A stretch of 54,086 bases of DNA from Clostridium sp. C2-6-12 (GTDB taxonomy: Bacteria > Bacillota > Clostridia > Clostridiales > Clostridiaceae): contig NZ_JAABNP010000039.1 of assembly GCF_009928485.1 (NCBI RefSeq), forward strand, positions 1 to 54,086, given 5' to 3'. A program made the translations under genes and the position numbers. Of this stretch, positions 26,013 to 35,447 are shown piece after piece (the first letter of the stretch is position 1; each line of letters opens with the position of its first letter). The notes beneath the pieces were generated by a model, which saw only the letters and a program-made list of their open reading frames with translations, had not been told where the DNA came from and made no database searches.

Positions 26013-27692
26013 TTATAATTTTATCTTATCAACAATTTCCTTTATAAATCCATCTTCAAATGGACTTTTAAATCCAATCTTATGAAGCATATTAGGGAAA
26101 TAATCTTTTGCTGATTCTAAGCTGAATGTAATATATTTTTCCCATGCATCCTTATAATCTTCATCCATTCTTGTCTTAAATTGAAGTGCACATGTTTGTG
26201 CAAGACAATAATCAATATAATAAAATGGACTATTATATACATGTTGTTGCATTTGCCAAGTACGTCCCTCACCATAGAATTCATCATCATTAAAAGCAAG
26301 ATGTGGTTTATATTCCTTTTCCAATTGCCTCCAAACATCTCTTCTTTCAGAAGGTGTAAGTTCTGGTTTTGTATAGATTATTTCTTGGAATTCATCTACC
26401 ATACATCCATATGGTATAAATGCAATAGCATCTTCTAGCTGCATTTTTCTATAATCTTCAGCTCTGTCTCCAAAAAATAATTCCATCCATTTGCCTGTGA
26501 AAAACTCCATTGACATTGAATGCACTTCAGCAGTTTCCATAGTTATATTGTTATGCTCTAGTATTTCATCATTTCTTGTTAGGTATCCTTGGAATGCATG
26601 GCCACATTCATGTGTCATAACATCTACATCACCACTTGTACCATTAAAATTAGCAAAGATAATTGGAGCCTTATAAAGCATAAGCATATCCATATATCCA
26701 CCTGCTTTTTTATTTGGTCTTCCTAGCACGTCAAACAATTCATGTTCTAACATAAAATCAAAAAATTCTTTTGTTTCTGAAGATAATTCTCCATACATTT
26801 TTTTACCTGCTGCAAAAATATCATCAGCATCTCCAATAGGAATTGGGTTTCCATCAAGGAAATAAACTCCTTCATCAATATAATCAAGTTTTTCTATACC
26901 AAGACGTTTTCTTCTTTCCTCATGCATTTTAGATGCAAATGGTACAAAAAACTTTTTAACTTGATTTCTAAAATTAGCAACATCATTTTTATCATAAGAA
27001 TTACGCTGCATATTATAATAGCCAAGCTCAACAAAATTATCATATTTCATTGCCTTTACCTGTTCATTACGATTAGCTACAAGCTTATCATAAATTTCAT
27101 CTAACTCATTCTTAACTGTAATGAGTTTTTCACTTCTAGCTTTTGCTGCTTCAATTCTTGTTGCTCTATCTTTGGATTTTAAATATTTTCCTAATAAAGA
27201 TAAGCTAAGTTTTTCACCTCTAAATTCTACATTTATTTGAGCAATTAATTTATTATATCTTGAGGCAAGAGCATTTTCCTCCTGTTTAAGTGGAATAAGC
27301 ACATCATCAAAAGCTTTTAACTTAATTTCTATATCTTTAAAAGGAACTTCTCCTATCTTCTTTTCAAAAAAAGATCTATATTTAGAATTTAAAAATAGCT
27401 TTTGATATTTTACTGTAAAACTCTCAATTTTAGGAGCTATTTCATCGTAATAATCCTGCTCTTCTTCATAAAATTTATTTGAAACATCTCCATCATGCCT
27501 CATTCCTGCTAAAATAATAGCAGTACGTACTTTTATCATTAAATTATAATATTTTTTATGAACTAAAAACTGTTCTTCTCCATCTTTAGCTTCATTAAAT
27601 TCTTTTATTATTTCTAGGGCTTCCTTTTCAAAATCTTCAATTTTTATTCTTTCATAAGGAAGTTTTGATAATTTAAAATTTTCCTTTTCCAT
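26013..27692 (-). CDS. pepF: Oligoendopeptidase F-type M3 metallopeptidase
   Basis: Cytosolic zinc peptidase that degrades oligopeptides. The zinc motif HECGH is at residues 361-365 (VMTHECGHAFQGY), and the third ligand Glu lies in the following helix (MSMEFF region). The helical N-terminal half is typical of the pz-peptidase/PepF group. Length 560 from the ATG at 27692, which follows AGGAG; the frame extends 26 codons upstream without a site. It stands as a single gene between the Glu T-box operon and the SpoIID-like gene. Confidence 0.88.
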   Translation of the reverse strand: MEKENFKLSKLPYERIKIEDFEKEALEIIKEFNEAKDGEEQFLVHKKYYNLMIKVRTAIILAGMRHDGDVSNKFYEEEQDYYDEIAPKIESFTVKYQKLFLNSKYRSFFEKKIGEVPFKDIEIKLKAFDDVLIPLKQEENALASRYNKLIAQINVEFRGEKLSLSLLGKYLKSKDRATRIEAAKARSEKLITVKNELDEIYDKLVANRNEQVKAMKYDNFVELGYYNMQRNSYDKNDVANFRNQVKKFFVPFASKMHEERRKRLGIEKLDYIDEGVYFLDGNPIPIGDADDIFAAGKKMYGELSSETKEFFDFMLEHELFDVLGRPNKKAGGYMDMLMLYKAPIIFANFNGTSGDVDVMTHECGHAFQGYLTRNDEILEHNNITMETAEVHSMSMEFFTGKWMELFFGDRAEDYRKMQLEDAIAFIPYGCMVDEFQEIIYTKPELTPSERRDVWRQLEKEYKPHLAFNDDEFYGEGRTWQMQQHVYNSPFYYIDYCLAQTCALQFKTRMDEDYKDAWEKYITFSLESAKDYFPNMLHKIGFKSPFEDGFIKEIVDKIKL

Positions 27693-27833
27693 CAATTTCA
27701 CTCCTAACTTAATTGGTTCATGTCGGTTAAATATCTGCTTTACCATGCAGATATTTAATTTATTGTACATTTTCTATTATATAGTTATTTTATAATTTTT
27801 TGTATATTATAAAAAATATTTTTCCATAAAAAG

Positions 27834-27870
27834 AAAAAATAGCAGTTTTCTTTAACCCAAACTGCTATTT
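27834..27870 (-). terminator. Terminator of the SpoIID-like gene
   Basis: Arms AAATAGCAGTTT and AAACTGCTATTT (about 27837-27848 and 27859-27870) followed by a U run on the minus strand, 12 bp after the stop codon. Confidence 0.8.
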
Positions 27871-27881
27871 ATTAATGAAAT

Positions 27882-29243
27882 TTAGTAATAAAACTTAGGA
27901 ATTCCTCTCTTATTATCCATTCCCGGTATAATTGGTGGAATGAACTCGTTTAATGCTCTGCTAGACTCAGTGGTTGTAAGTTCTGCAAGTTTTGTTACTC
28001 CAACATAAACATCTGATATCTTGTACCAGGTTGCATAGTCAACTACACCTGTTTGAGGCAAGGTAAATATTTGTTGAAATACTTTCACTGCATCTGCAGT
28101 TTTTTGCGTGTACTGGCCATCTTCAGCCTGCTTTGGAATTAATGGATAATTTCTAGCTATTCTATTTAATTGACCTTGAATTGTCCTTACATCTGTGCCC
28201 GTTGAACCTATAGTTAAAGGAGTTCCTGGATATGACTTTGGACTTCCTTCAACCTCCTTTGCAGTAAGTAATTCAATATCATCTCCATAGTAGTATCTCA
28301 ATATATCATAAGGAGTTCTGCCTTGTTGTGCTAATGATTGGCTTCCCCATTGACTTAACCACTGAGGGCAGCTAACACTCTTACCGTCACAATATTGTGA
28401 AAAAAGAGGCTGCTTCTTTCCAACTCTTTTTATATAAGTAGAAAAAATCTCATCGACCACCTGACTTATACTGTCATAAATATTTCTTCCATAATTAAAA
28501 GCATGATCATAAGCTGTAGAGCTTGTAATATCATAATTTTTACCTTTTCCTCTATACCATTCAGTAAAAATTCTATTTAAAGTAAAAGATATAATGCAAT
28601 AAATATTTGCTCTTATAGCTGAATTATTCCAAGTTGAATATATTTCACATGAAGCAACATTTTTAATATAATCTTTAAATGGTACTGTATAATTTGGAGC
28701 TGATGGATCATTAGGACTTCCTTGATGAACAATAATGTATTCTGGAACAACAACTTCTGGCAATACAACTCCTGAAGTTGGTGGTGGAACAGGTTTCTCT
28801 TCATCTTCAGGTATTTTAGGCGGAAAATTTCCATTTAAGGTATTGGGCTGTACATTTATAACCTCTTGTCTCATATTACTTCTTCCTAAGTTTGGTGCTA
28901 AATTACATATTTGATATGCAACTTGGGTAGGAAATACTTGACATCCTCTTATTACAATTGGATTAAAACCATTTCTCTCAACAGTTATATCATATAAGCT
29001 GTAGGGTAAATTAGTACTTTCTTTATTCAAAGAATATTCTAAAGGTGGTGCTGGTAAATCTATTTGCTGAGTCAATCCAGCTGAATTTGTAGTTAAATCA
29101 ATTGTTTGTAAATTTCCTGTGCCTTCCGCACCCCTTACAGTTATCTTTGCTCCATCAATGGGAATGTAGTCATTGCCTCTAAAACATTGGACCTTTAACC
29201 TCCCAATATTACTCATGGGATTTATGTTATTTGTAATATCCAT
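27882..29243 (-). CDS. SpoIID-like and peptidoglycan-binding domain protein, probable sporulation protein
   Basis: 453 residues. An N-terminal beta-sandwich-like segment (about 10-115; GRLKVQCFRGNDYIPIDGA, then LYDITVERNGF) is followed by a Pro-rich linker (about 140-165). A middle domain (about 185-335) has the SpoIID/LytB pattern (AIRANIYCIISFTLNRI...YDITSSTAYDHAF, then PYDILRYYYGDDIEL). A C-terminal peptidoglycan-binding type 1 repeat (about 345-410; GSTGTDVRTIQGQLNRIA...AVKVFQQIFTLPQTGVVDYATW) completes it. SpoIID proteins are lytic transglycosylases acting during engulfment. The start at 29243 has GGAGAGG six bases upstream and gives no signal peptide, which suits a mother-cell or coat-associated protein. 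Assignment rests on motif recall. Confidence 0.65.
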   Translation of the reverse strand: MDITNNINPMSNIGRLKVQCFRGNDYIPIDGAKITVRGAEGTGNLQTIDLTTNSAGLTQQIDLPAPPLEYSLNKESTNLPYSLYDITVERNGFNPIVIRGCQVFPTQVAYQICNLAPNLGRSNMRQEVINVQPNTLNGNFPPKIPEDEEKPVPPPTSGVVLPEVVVPEYIIVHQGSPNDPSAPNYTVPFKDYIKNVASCEIYSTWNNSAIRANIYCIISFTLNRIFTEWYRGKGKNYDITSSTAYDHAFNYGRNIYDSISQVVDEIFSTYIKRVGKKQPLFSQYCDGKSVSCPQWLSQWGSQSLAQQGRTPYDILRYYYGDDIELLTAKEVEGSPKSYPGTPLTIGSTGTDVRTIQGQLNRIARNYPLIPKQAEDGQYTQKTADAVKVFQQIFTLPQTGVVDYATWYKISDVYVGVTKLAELTTTESSRALNEFIPPIIPGMDNKRGIPKFYY

Positions 29244-29451
29244 ATAAAGCCTCTCCATATTTTTTCTCAAAATATTATATTTCAGCAGCTTAATATTTAT
29301 TACAAAATTAAACATATCTTTATTTTGAATTTGCCTAATATTGCATTTTAACCTTAGAAAAATAAGTAGATTTAACATGAAGTATAAATCTAAAATAAAA
29401 TGACAACATAATAATAACTATTGTAATTTGAAAATATTTGTGGAGGTCAAT

Positions 29452-30498
29452 ATGAAAGTATCAAAAAATATATTTTTTCTTCCTATTATATCTATATTAT
29501 TATTCCTTTTCGTTACAAGAAATATTGTTTATGCCACTTCTGCTCCTAATACTCAAACTCCAATTAAAGCAGCTGTATTTTTAAATGATTTTAATGATCA
29601 ATTCATTAGTAATGTTAAGAAAAACTTAGAAGCTATTCAAACGAAAAACGGAAATAATATCCAATTCACTTTTTTTGATGGTAAGGGAAATCAAGTTATT
29701 CAAAATCAAGAAATTTATCAATCACTTAATAAGCCCTTTAACCTTATTATATTAAATCCAGTAAGTAGTGATCTTAATAAAATTCAAGATGTCTTGAATA
29801 AAATAGGACAAAACAATATTCCATTAATCTTATACTATGGAAAGACCACACCAATAGTAAATTACCTAAAAACTTATCCTAATTCTGTTATTATTGACAC
29901 TGATATTAATCAATCTGGAATAATGCAAGGAAAAATCTTAGCTGATCAATGGAATTCAAACAAAGAACTTTTAGATAGAAATAAAGATAATATAATGCAG
30001 TATGTTTTGCTAAAAGGCCCTGTAAATAGTCCAGAAACAATAGCAAGAACAAAATATTCTGTTCAAGCAATTAACGATTCAGGAATTAAAACTCAGGAGC
30101 TTTCTTCAATCACTTGTAATTGGGATGAAGAATGTGCTAGAACTGCTATTGAATCAAATTTATTGACTCTTGATGGAAAAATAGAAACTATAATTGCTAA
30201 TAATGATGCCATGGCAATAGGTGCTGTTAAAGCCCTTCAGAAGTATGGATATAATAAAGGCGATAAATCAAAATATATTCCAGTTGTCGGTGTAGATGCC
30301 TTACCAGAAGCTCAAGCATTAATTAATCAAGGTGCCCTGACAGGTACAGTTGTGCAAGATCCGCAGACTCATGCAAATGCAATTTATACCATAGGCATGA
30401 ATCTAAGTTCTGGCAATCCACCCCTTAGTGGTACAAATTATAAATTTGATGAAACTGGAATTACGGTTGAATTACCTTATTATGAATACTTAAAATAA
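29452..30498 (+). CDS. Orphan galactose/glucose-binding (MglB-like) protein, secreted
   Basis: Periplasmic-binding-protein type 1 fold of the MglB group: KAAVFLNDFNDQFISNVKKNLE at the start of the mature protein, AIIANNDAMAIGAVKALQKYG-type hinge segment near residue 235, and VVGVDALPEAQALINQGALTGTVVQDPQTHANAI near 280. Residues 1-28 are a signal peptide, but no lipobox cysteine follows, so the protein would not be lipid anchored as is usual for a Gram-positive uptake protein. No ABC permease or ATPase gene lies nearby. It may be a sugar sensor that works with a membrane kinase, as shown for XylFII with LytS in C. beijerinckii (recalled, by analogy). The ATG at 29452 follows GTGGAGGT. Confidence 0.78.
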   Translation: MKVSKNIFFLPIISILLFLFVTRNIVYATSAPNTQTPIKAAVFLNDFNDQFISNVKKNLEAIQTKNGNNIQFTFFDGKGNQVIQNQEIYQSLNKPFNLIILNPVSSDLNKIQDVLNKIGQNNIPLILYYGKTTPIVNYLKTYPNSVIIDTDINQSGIMQGKILADQWNSNKELLDRNKDNIMQYVLLKGPVNSPETIARTKYSVQAINDSGIKTQELSSITCNWDEECARTAIESNLLTLDGKIETIIANNDAMAIGAVKALQKYGYNKGDKSKYIPVVGVDALPEAQALINQGALTGTVVQDPQTHANAIYTIGMNLSSGNPPLSGTNYKFDETGITVELPYYEYLK

Positions 30499-30519
30499 CC
30501 CGTTATGTTAGTATTCATC

Positions 30520-30557
30520 TACACCCATAACATTTTAAGTAAAATATTATGGGTGTA
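30520..30557. terminator. Bidirectional terminator between convergent genes
   Basis: Arms 30520-30536 and 30541-30557 pair over 17 positions with one or two mismatches around AAGT, between the sugar-binding protein gene and the EamA gene. Confidence 0.7.
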
Positions 30558-30561
30558 TCAT

Positions 30562-31491
30562 TTAAGAAACTAACTCTTTGGATTCCTTAAGACTTTCTCC
30601 ATTTTTAATCCAAGATAAAATTATAATAGTGATTATAATAAACGCTGTTCCTAGCCACTCTGCTATTCCAAGCTGTTCATTTAACCATACTACAGATAAC
30701 AAAGCTGCAGATAAAGGTTCAGCTGAGGATAATATACTTGATTCTATTGGCTTTATATACTTCAAGCTTTCCAAAAAGCATGTGAATGCAATTAAAGTTC
30801 CAAATAATACTACAAATATGATTGCAAGTATCGAAGCAACAGACCACTCACCATTGCAGTCCCATGGCTGATGAATAAAGCTGAAGGCTACTCCACCTAT
30901 TAGCATTCCCCATCCAACTACTAATACAGAGCCCCATTTTGTAAGTAGTGAACGTGGCTGCAAAGTATAAAAAGCTGCTGCGAAAGCTGAAGTAATTCCC
31001 CAAAATAAAGCCAGTTTTGAAATTGATATACTATGAACATTGCCTTTTGTAATAATAAGAAAAGTTCCTGACATGGCTAAAATTATAGCCATTAGCTCTT
31101 TTAAATTTGGAATTCGCTTAGTTTTGATAGCTAAATAACAAGTTATTATAACTGGAGACATATATTGAAGTATTGTCGCTGTTGCTGCATTTCCATATTT
31201 TATAGCAGCAAAATATGTATATTGAACACCTAACATACCTATGATGCTGAATAATATAAGCCTTAACCTATCCTCTTTAAATTTCCATATTTGAAATATA
31301 TCTTGTCCACCTTTAATAGCGGATAATACTAATAACGCAATTCCTGATACTAATAAACGTATTACAACAAGCCATTCTGGAGTAAAGCCGTTTTTTTGAA
31401 ATAAAAATTGAGCAACTGTTCCAGATACTCCCCATAGCATTGCAGCTGTAATTACTAATATTATTCCTTTTATTCTTGATTCAAATTTCAT
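30562..31491 (-). CDS. EamA/DMT-family transporter
   Basis: Ten-helix drug/metabolite transporter with two EamA halves. The first begins IKGIILVITAAMLWGVSGTVAQFLF (about 5-30) and the second LALFWGITSAFAAAFYTLQPR (about 160-180). Such proteins export amino acids or other metabolites. I chose the ATG at 31491 (309 residues); the frame opens at a GTG five codons upstream inside the ribosome binding region AAAAGGTGAG. It is divergent from the following AraC gene, which may regulate it. Confidence 0.85.
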   Translation of the reverse strand: MKFESRIKGIILVITAAMLWGVSGTVAQFLFQKNGFTPEWLVVIRLLVSGIALLVLSAIKGGQDIFQIWKFKEDRLRLILFSIIGMLGVQYTYFAAIKYGNAATATILQYMSPVIITCYLAIKTKRIPNLKELMAIILAMSGTFLIITKGNVHSISISKLALFWGITSAFAAAFYTLQPRSLLTKWGSVLVVGWGMLIGGVAFSFIHQPWDCNGEWSVASILAIIFVVLFGTLIAFTCFLESLKYIKPIESSILSSAEPLSAALLSVVWLNEQLGIAEWLGTAFIIITIIILSWIKNGESLKESKELVS

Positions 31492-31683
31492 TATATTTTC
31501 ACTCACCTTTTAAGTTTTTTTATTTTCAGTATAACTTTAATTGTATTAACTTAATCAAGTAATTACTTTCTTCAAGCTACTATAAATATATTGATTAATA
31601 TAAAGTAATCTGTAATAATTTTATTATTATATTAAGCTATCCACAATTAATATATTATCAAAAATTAAAACTATATTAGCGAG

Positions 31684-32598
31684 ATGATAAAAATGCAAGC
31701 AACAAAAATAGAAGTAAATGATAATTTACAAGAAACAGTAAAACATGGTTCTTATGATTTTCCACTAGCAATCTATACTGACAAATTCAATTTATTTGAA
31801 GAAGGGTATATAAGGTGGCACTGGCATAAAGAGCTGCAATTTTCATATTCCCTTTATGATAAGGTAGTTGTTTTTATTGAAGATGAAAAAATAGTTTTAT
31901 GTCCAGGAGAAGGAGTTATGATAAATTCAAATGTCCTACATCAAATTAAACCATATAACAATAGTGATTGTATGATGTTTTCTCTTGATTTTGATCTTTC
32001 TTTAATTGGTGGTAAAGAAGAATCTCTTATAGAAAAGAAATATTTAATTCCATTTGCTGAAAGCAACACATTAAAGTTTGTAAGCTTAAAACCTGATATT
32101 CCATGGCAGAAAAAGATATTGGAACACTTAGAGACAATCTTTATGTTATATAATGACGAGCCCTATGGATATGAGTTAGAAATTAAGAATAACCTAGGCA
32201 TCCTTTGGCTTAACTTAATTAAAGAAATGAAAAACGAAATCAAAGCTTCTCATACTTCAGTTTCAAATGATAATGAGCGAGTAAAATTAGCTCTTGAATA
32301 TATACACAAACATTATGCAGATAATATTATTTTAGAAAATATTGCAATGACAGCAAATATAAGCAAAAGCGAATGCTGCCGCAGCTTTAAAAGAATTTTA
32401 AAAATCACACCTTTTGAATATTTGATGGAATATAGAATTTCAAAGGCAGCTGAACTTCTTTTAAAAAGTACAGATTCTATTTCTAACATTGCTTTTGATG
32501 TAGGTTTTAATGGAATAAGTTACTTTGGAAAGATCTTTAAGAAGTATAGAAACTGCTCACCTTCTGAGTATAGAAATAAATATTCCAATTTGAGATGA
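31684..32598 (+). CDS. AraC-family regulator with cupin domain
   Basis: Residues about 40-110 form a cupin sensor (IRWHWHKELQFSYSLYDK, then GEGVMINSNVLHQIKPYN). The C-terminal AraC double helix-turn-helix lies at about 205-300 (ILENIAMTANISKSECCRSFKRILKITPFEYLMEYRISKAAELL...IAFDVGFNGISYFGKIFKKY). The start at 31684 or the ATG three codons later are both possible, as the ribosome site GAGATGA overlaps the first. It is divergent from the EamA transporter with a 190-bp shared upstream region, so it is a likely regulator of that gene. Confidence 0.85.
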   Translation: MIKMQATKIEVNDNLQETVKHGSYDFPLAIYTDKFNLFEEGYIRWHWHKELQFSYSLYDKVVVFIEDEKIVLCPGEGVMINSNVLHQIKPYNNSDCMMFSLDFDLSLIGGKEESLIEKKYLIPFAESNTLKFVSLKPDIPWQKKILEHLETIFMLYNDEPYGYELEIKNNLGILWLNLIKEMKNEIKASHTSVSNDNERVKLALEYIHKHYADNIILENIAMTANISKSECCRSFKRILKITPFEYLMEYRISKAAELLLKSTDSISNIAFDVGFNGISYFGKIFKKYRNCSPSEYRNKYSNLR

Positions 32599-32635
32599 GA
32601 ATACTTATTTACTAATTCTCCTCTCAAATTGAAGA
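32584..32635. terminator. Bidirectional terminator between AraC and HD genes
   Basis: Inverted repeat CCAATTTGAGATGAGAAT with ATTCTCCTCTCAAATTG around a 10-base loop; its left arm overlaps the last codons of the AraC gene. Confidence 0.65.
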
Positions 32636-32644
32636 GTATAAATC

Positions 32645-33232
32645 TTATTCAAATTCTTTCATGCTATTATTTACACTTTCCTCACATGATCTCATAGCCA
32701 AAATTGTTTTATCTAAAAGTTCATCTAAAGTCCATTCAAGTAATTCTGCTCCCTTTTGAATAATATCTCTTGAACATCCAGCTGCAAACTTTTTATCTTT
32801 ATACTTTTTCTTTAAGCTTGATAATTCCATATCCATAACACTCTTTGATGGACGCATTCTTGCAGCTGCACCTATAAGCCCAGTTAATTCATCTGTTGCA
32901 AATAATACTTTTTCCATAGTATGATTTGGTTTTATATCAACACAAATTCCATAGCCATGGCTACATATAGAATAAATCATTTCTTCACTTGCATTAATTT
33001 CCTTCAATAATGCTGGAGCTTTTACGCAATGTTCTTCAGGCCACATTTCAAAATCAATATCATGTAAAAGTCCTACCATTGCCCAATAATCCGCTTCACT
33101 TCCAAAGCCTAATTGTTCTGCATACCATCTCATAACTCCTTCTACTGTAAGAGCATGAAGTATGTGAAATGACTCCTTATTATATTTCTTTAGTAAATCA
33201 ATTGCTTCATTTCTTGTAATTGAATTGTTCAT
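32645..33232 (-). CDS. HD-domain (HDIG-type) phosphohydrolase
   Basis: 195-residue protein with an HD metal-binding domain: H at about 26 (ILHALTVEGVMRW), the HD pair in GLLHDIDFE (near 53-54), H in CSHGYG (near 89) and D in ATDELTGLIGAAARMRPSK (near 112). This is the HDIG family fold, probably a nucleotide or phosphate-ester hydrolase; the substrate is unknown. AGGAGG lies directly before the ATG. It is a single gene with MocR divergent upstream. Confidence 0.8.
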   Translation of the reverse strand: MNNSITRNEAIDLLKKYNKESFHILHALTVEGVMRWYAEQLGFGSEADYWAMVGLLHDIDFEMWPEEHCVKAPALLKEINASEEMIYSICSHGYGICVDIKPNHTMEKVLFATDELTGLIGAAARMRPSKSVMDMELSSLKKKYKDKKFAAGCSRDIIQKGAELLEWTLDELLDKTILAMRSCEESVNNSMKEFE

Positions 33233-33383
33233 TATATTTCCTCCTGTTAATTAAATAGTTATTTTATCTTTTATTTTATACTTTGAAGTTACTGTTAAGT
33301 TTGTAAGTAAATATATTATACATATCCTAAAATATTTCTTGTTTTCAAGATAACTGAATTGTTTGTTTTTTCAAATTATACCA

Positions 33384-33422
33384 TTGCATATATTTGCATA
33401 CAATAATATAATTGTATGCAAA
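33384..33422 (+). promoter_or_regulatory. MocR promoter with overlapping operator
   Basis: -35 TTGCAT (33384-33389), 17-base spacer, -10 TATAAT (33407-33412). A perfect 12-bp inverted repeat, TTTGCATACAAT (33393-33404) with ATTGTATGCAAA (33411-33422), straddles the -10, and the half-site TTGCATA is repeated in the -35. MocR proteins bind paired direct or inverted half-sites, so this is a strong autoregulation candidate. Confidence 0.7.
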
Positions 33423-33456
33423 ACAATTTGATTGAAAATTTGAAAGGAGGTCTTTT

Positions 33457-34878
33457 ATGCCTGTTAATTCCTTTGATAACTATCCAATGAGCTGGAAACC
33501 AAATATAACTAATAAAAAGTGTCCTATTTATAAAGCATTAGCAGACTTATTAGAAGAAGATATTAAAAATGGAATTTTAAAACCTGGCGATAAGCTGCCT
33601 CCACAAAGAGAGCTTGCCGATTTTTTGGATATTAACCTAAGTACAATCTCTAGAACCTTTAAATTATGTGAACAAAAAGGATTAATAAGTGGAACAATAG
33701 GCAGGGGTACTTATATATCCTCTGATGCCAATGTTAACAGTACTCTTTTAAATCCAACACATGCACGAAATTTAATTGAAATGGGTGCTACACATCCAAC
33801 TTATTCACAAAATAAATATGTAATTAAGATCATTGAGAATATGTTAAAGCAACCTGATTCTCATAAGTTTTTAGAATACTCTTCACCTTGTGGAACTTCT
33901 TCACAAAAATTATCAGGTGTAAAATGGCTGAAAAAAGTTAACATAGATACAACTGAAGATAATATTCTCCTTGCTTCAGAGGGACAAAATGCCTTATGTG
34001 CGGTTTTATCTTCTCTTTTTCAACCTGGTGATCGTATTGGTACTGATCCATTAATTTATTCAGGCTTAAAAACTTTAGCTAAAATGTTAGGAATTCAATT
34101 GGTTCCTATAATGCAAGAAAATAATGAAATGTCTCCTTTAGCTTTGAGAAATTATTGCAAGAATAATGATTTAAAAGGTTTATATTTAATCCCTGATCAC
34201 CAAAATCCAACTACACACTCCATGTCTTTGCAAACAAGAAAAGAAATTGCTAAAGTTGCAGTGGAATATAATTTAATTATCATTGAAGATGGCATAAACA
34301 GTATATTAAGTGAAAATAGCAATACTCCAATTGCTTCACTTGCTCCTGAACATACTATTTATATATCAAGTACTTCAAAAGCATTATGCGCTGGACTTCG
34401 CATTGCATTTATAGCTACACCTTCTATTTATAAAAAAAGTCTAGAATCAGCTTTATATAATACAAATATTATGGTATCACCTTTTAATGCAGAAATTGTC
34501 CATAAGCTTATAAGCTCTTCCGTTGCAGATAAAATAATTAAAGAGCGTAAAGAAATGACAATAGAAATGAGCAATTTAACAGATTATCTTCTGAAAGACT
34601 ACAATCTTATAGGAGATAAAAGCTGTAATTTCCGCTGGCTCCTGTTACCTGAAGGCTGGAATGGCAAAACATTCGAAACCTGTGCTAAAAATGCAGGTGT
34701 CCAAGTTTATTGTGCTGAACGTTTTGCTGTTGGCAATGCACCCGTACCTGCAGCTGTTAGAATTTCCATAGCTTCTCCCAAAAATTTAAAGGAATTAGAA
34801 AAAGGCATAAACATACTAAAATCCCTATTAAAAAATGATGATACATTTACTATGTCACAAAATTATATCTTTATATGA
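33457..34878 (+). CDS. MocR-type GntR/aminotransferase regulator
   Basis: Residues about 18-90 form a GntR winged helix (CPIYKALADLLEEDIKNGILKPGDKLPPQRELADFLDINLSTISRTFKLCEQKGLISGTIGRGTYI). From about residue 120 it has a class I aminotransferase fold (LLASEGQNALCAVLSSLFQPGDRI, IIEDGINSIL with the PLP-ring Asp, and SSTSKALCAGLRIAFI with the PLP Lys near 309). Such regulators sense amino acids or PLP. The ATG follows AAAGGAGG. 473 residues. The target gene is not obvious; the HD-domain gene is divergent and shares the upstream region. Confidence 0.9.
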   Translation: MPVNSFDNYPMSWKPNITNKKCPIYKALADLLEEDIKNGILKPGDKLPPQRELADFLDINLSTISRTFKLCEQKGLISGTIGRGTYISSDANVNSTLLNPTHARNLIEMGATHPTYSQNKYVIKIIENMLKQPDSHKFLEYSSPCGTSSQKLSGVKWLKKVNIDTTEDNILLASEGQNALCAVLSSLFQPGDRIGTDPLIYSGLKTLAKMLGIQLVPIMQENNEMSPLALRNYCKNNDLKGLYLIPDHQNPTTHSMSLQTRKEIAKVAVEYNLIIIEDGINSILSENSNTPIASLAPEHTIYISSTSKALCAGLRIAFIATPSIYKKSLESALYNTNIMVSPFNAEIVHKLISSSVADKIIKERKEMTIEMSNLTDYLLKDYNLIGDKSCNFRWLLLPEGWNGKTFETCAKNAGVQVYCAERFAVGNAPVPAAVRISIASPKNLKELEKGINILKSLLKNDDTFTMSQNYIFI

Positions 34879-34976
34879 TAACTATATTTCACAACTGTAA
34901 AAAGTACACTATTATTCCTTCAGCAGCATTTAACATGAGAAATCTTACAATTTAACATAAGAAACTTTACAAAAAC

Positions 34977-35010
34977 ACACCGAGTATTGATTATTATTGA
35001 TACTCGGTGT
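34977..35010. terminator. Bidirectional terminator
   Basis: Arms ACACCGAGTAT (34977-34987) and ATACTCGGTGT (35000-35010), loop of 12, with an A run to the left and T-rich sequence to the right, between convergent genes. Confidence 0.8.
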
Positions 35011-35030
35011 ATTTGTATAATTATTTCATT

Positions 35031-35333
35031 TTACCAATTTCCCCCAGGGGTCTGACCCCAATCAAAATACCTGCTCATTTTGCTCATAGCTAATAATTTA
35101 GAAGTACCTGTTTTTTCCCAGCTTTCTACTTGTTCAATTGCCTCTTGAGGTTTCTTTCCTAGTCCTACAAGCACTCCTGCCAATATAAATTCCTGATACA
35201 AGTGTTCAGGATTAATTCCCTCTTTAGCTTCTGCTAGTGCACGATTAACTAGTGGAGTAATATATTTAACCCAGTCATCAGGAGTATAATTAGCTGTGTT
35301 ATTAACCATTTCATTGGCTTTAGTTGTTTCCAT
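35031..35333 (-). CDS. Small hypothetical protein
   Basis: 100-residue soluble protein, mostly helical (DDWVKYITPLVNRALAEAKEGINPEHLYQEFILAGVLVGLGKKPQEAIEQVESWEK), with a Gly/Pro tail ending GQTPGGNW. It has no recognised domain, signal or membrane segment. The ATG at 35333 has AGGAGA 13-14 bases upstream, a long spacing; another ATG closer to that site is out of frame and stops after eight codons. It is bounded by a good terminator, which supports a real gene. It lies upstream of and divergent to the cooS region. Confidence 0.6.
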   Translation of the reverse strand: METTKANEMVNNTANYTPDDWVKYITPLVNRALAEAKEGINPEHLYQEFILAGVLVGLGKKPQEAIEQVESWEKTGTSKLLAMSKMSRYFDWGQTPGGNW

Positions 35334-35447
35334 AGATTTTACTCATTCTCCTACAAATAATTAACTCACTTTTATTTTATTACTTATTTATAGATTTGTT
35401 CTTTGAAATTCTACAAATAAATATAAAACTATACAGAAAGTATAGAT

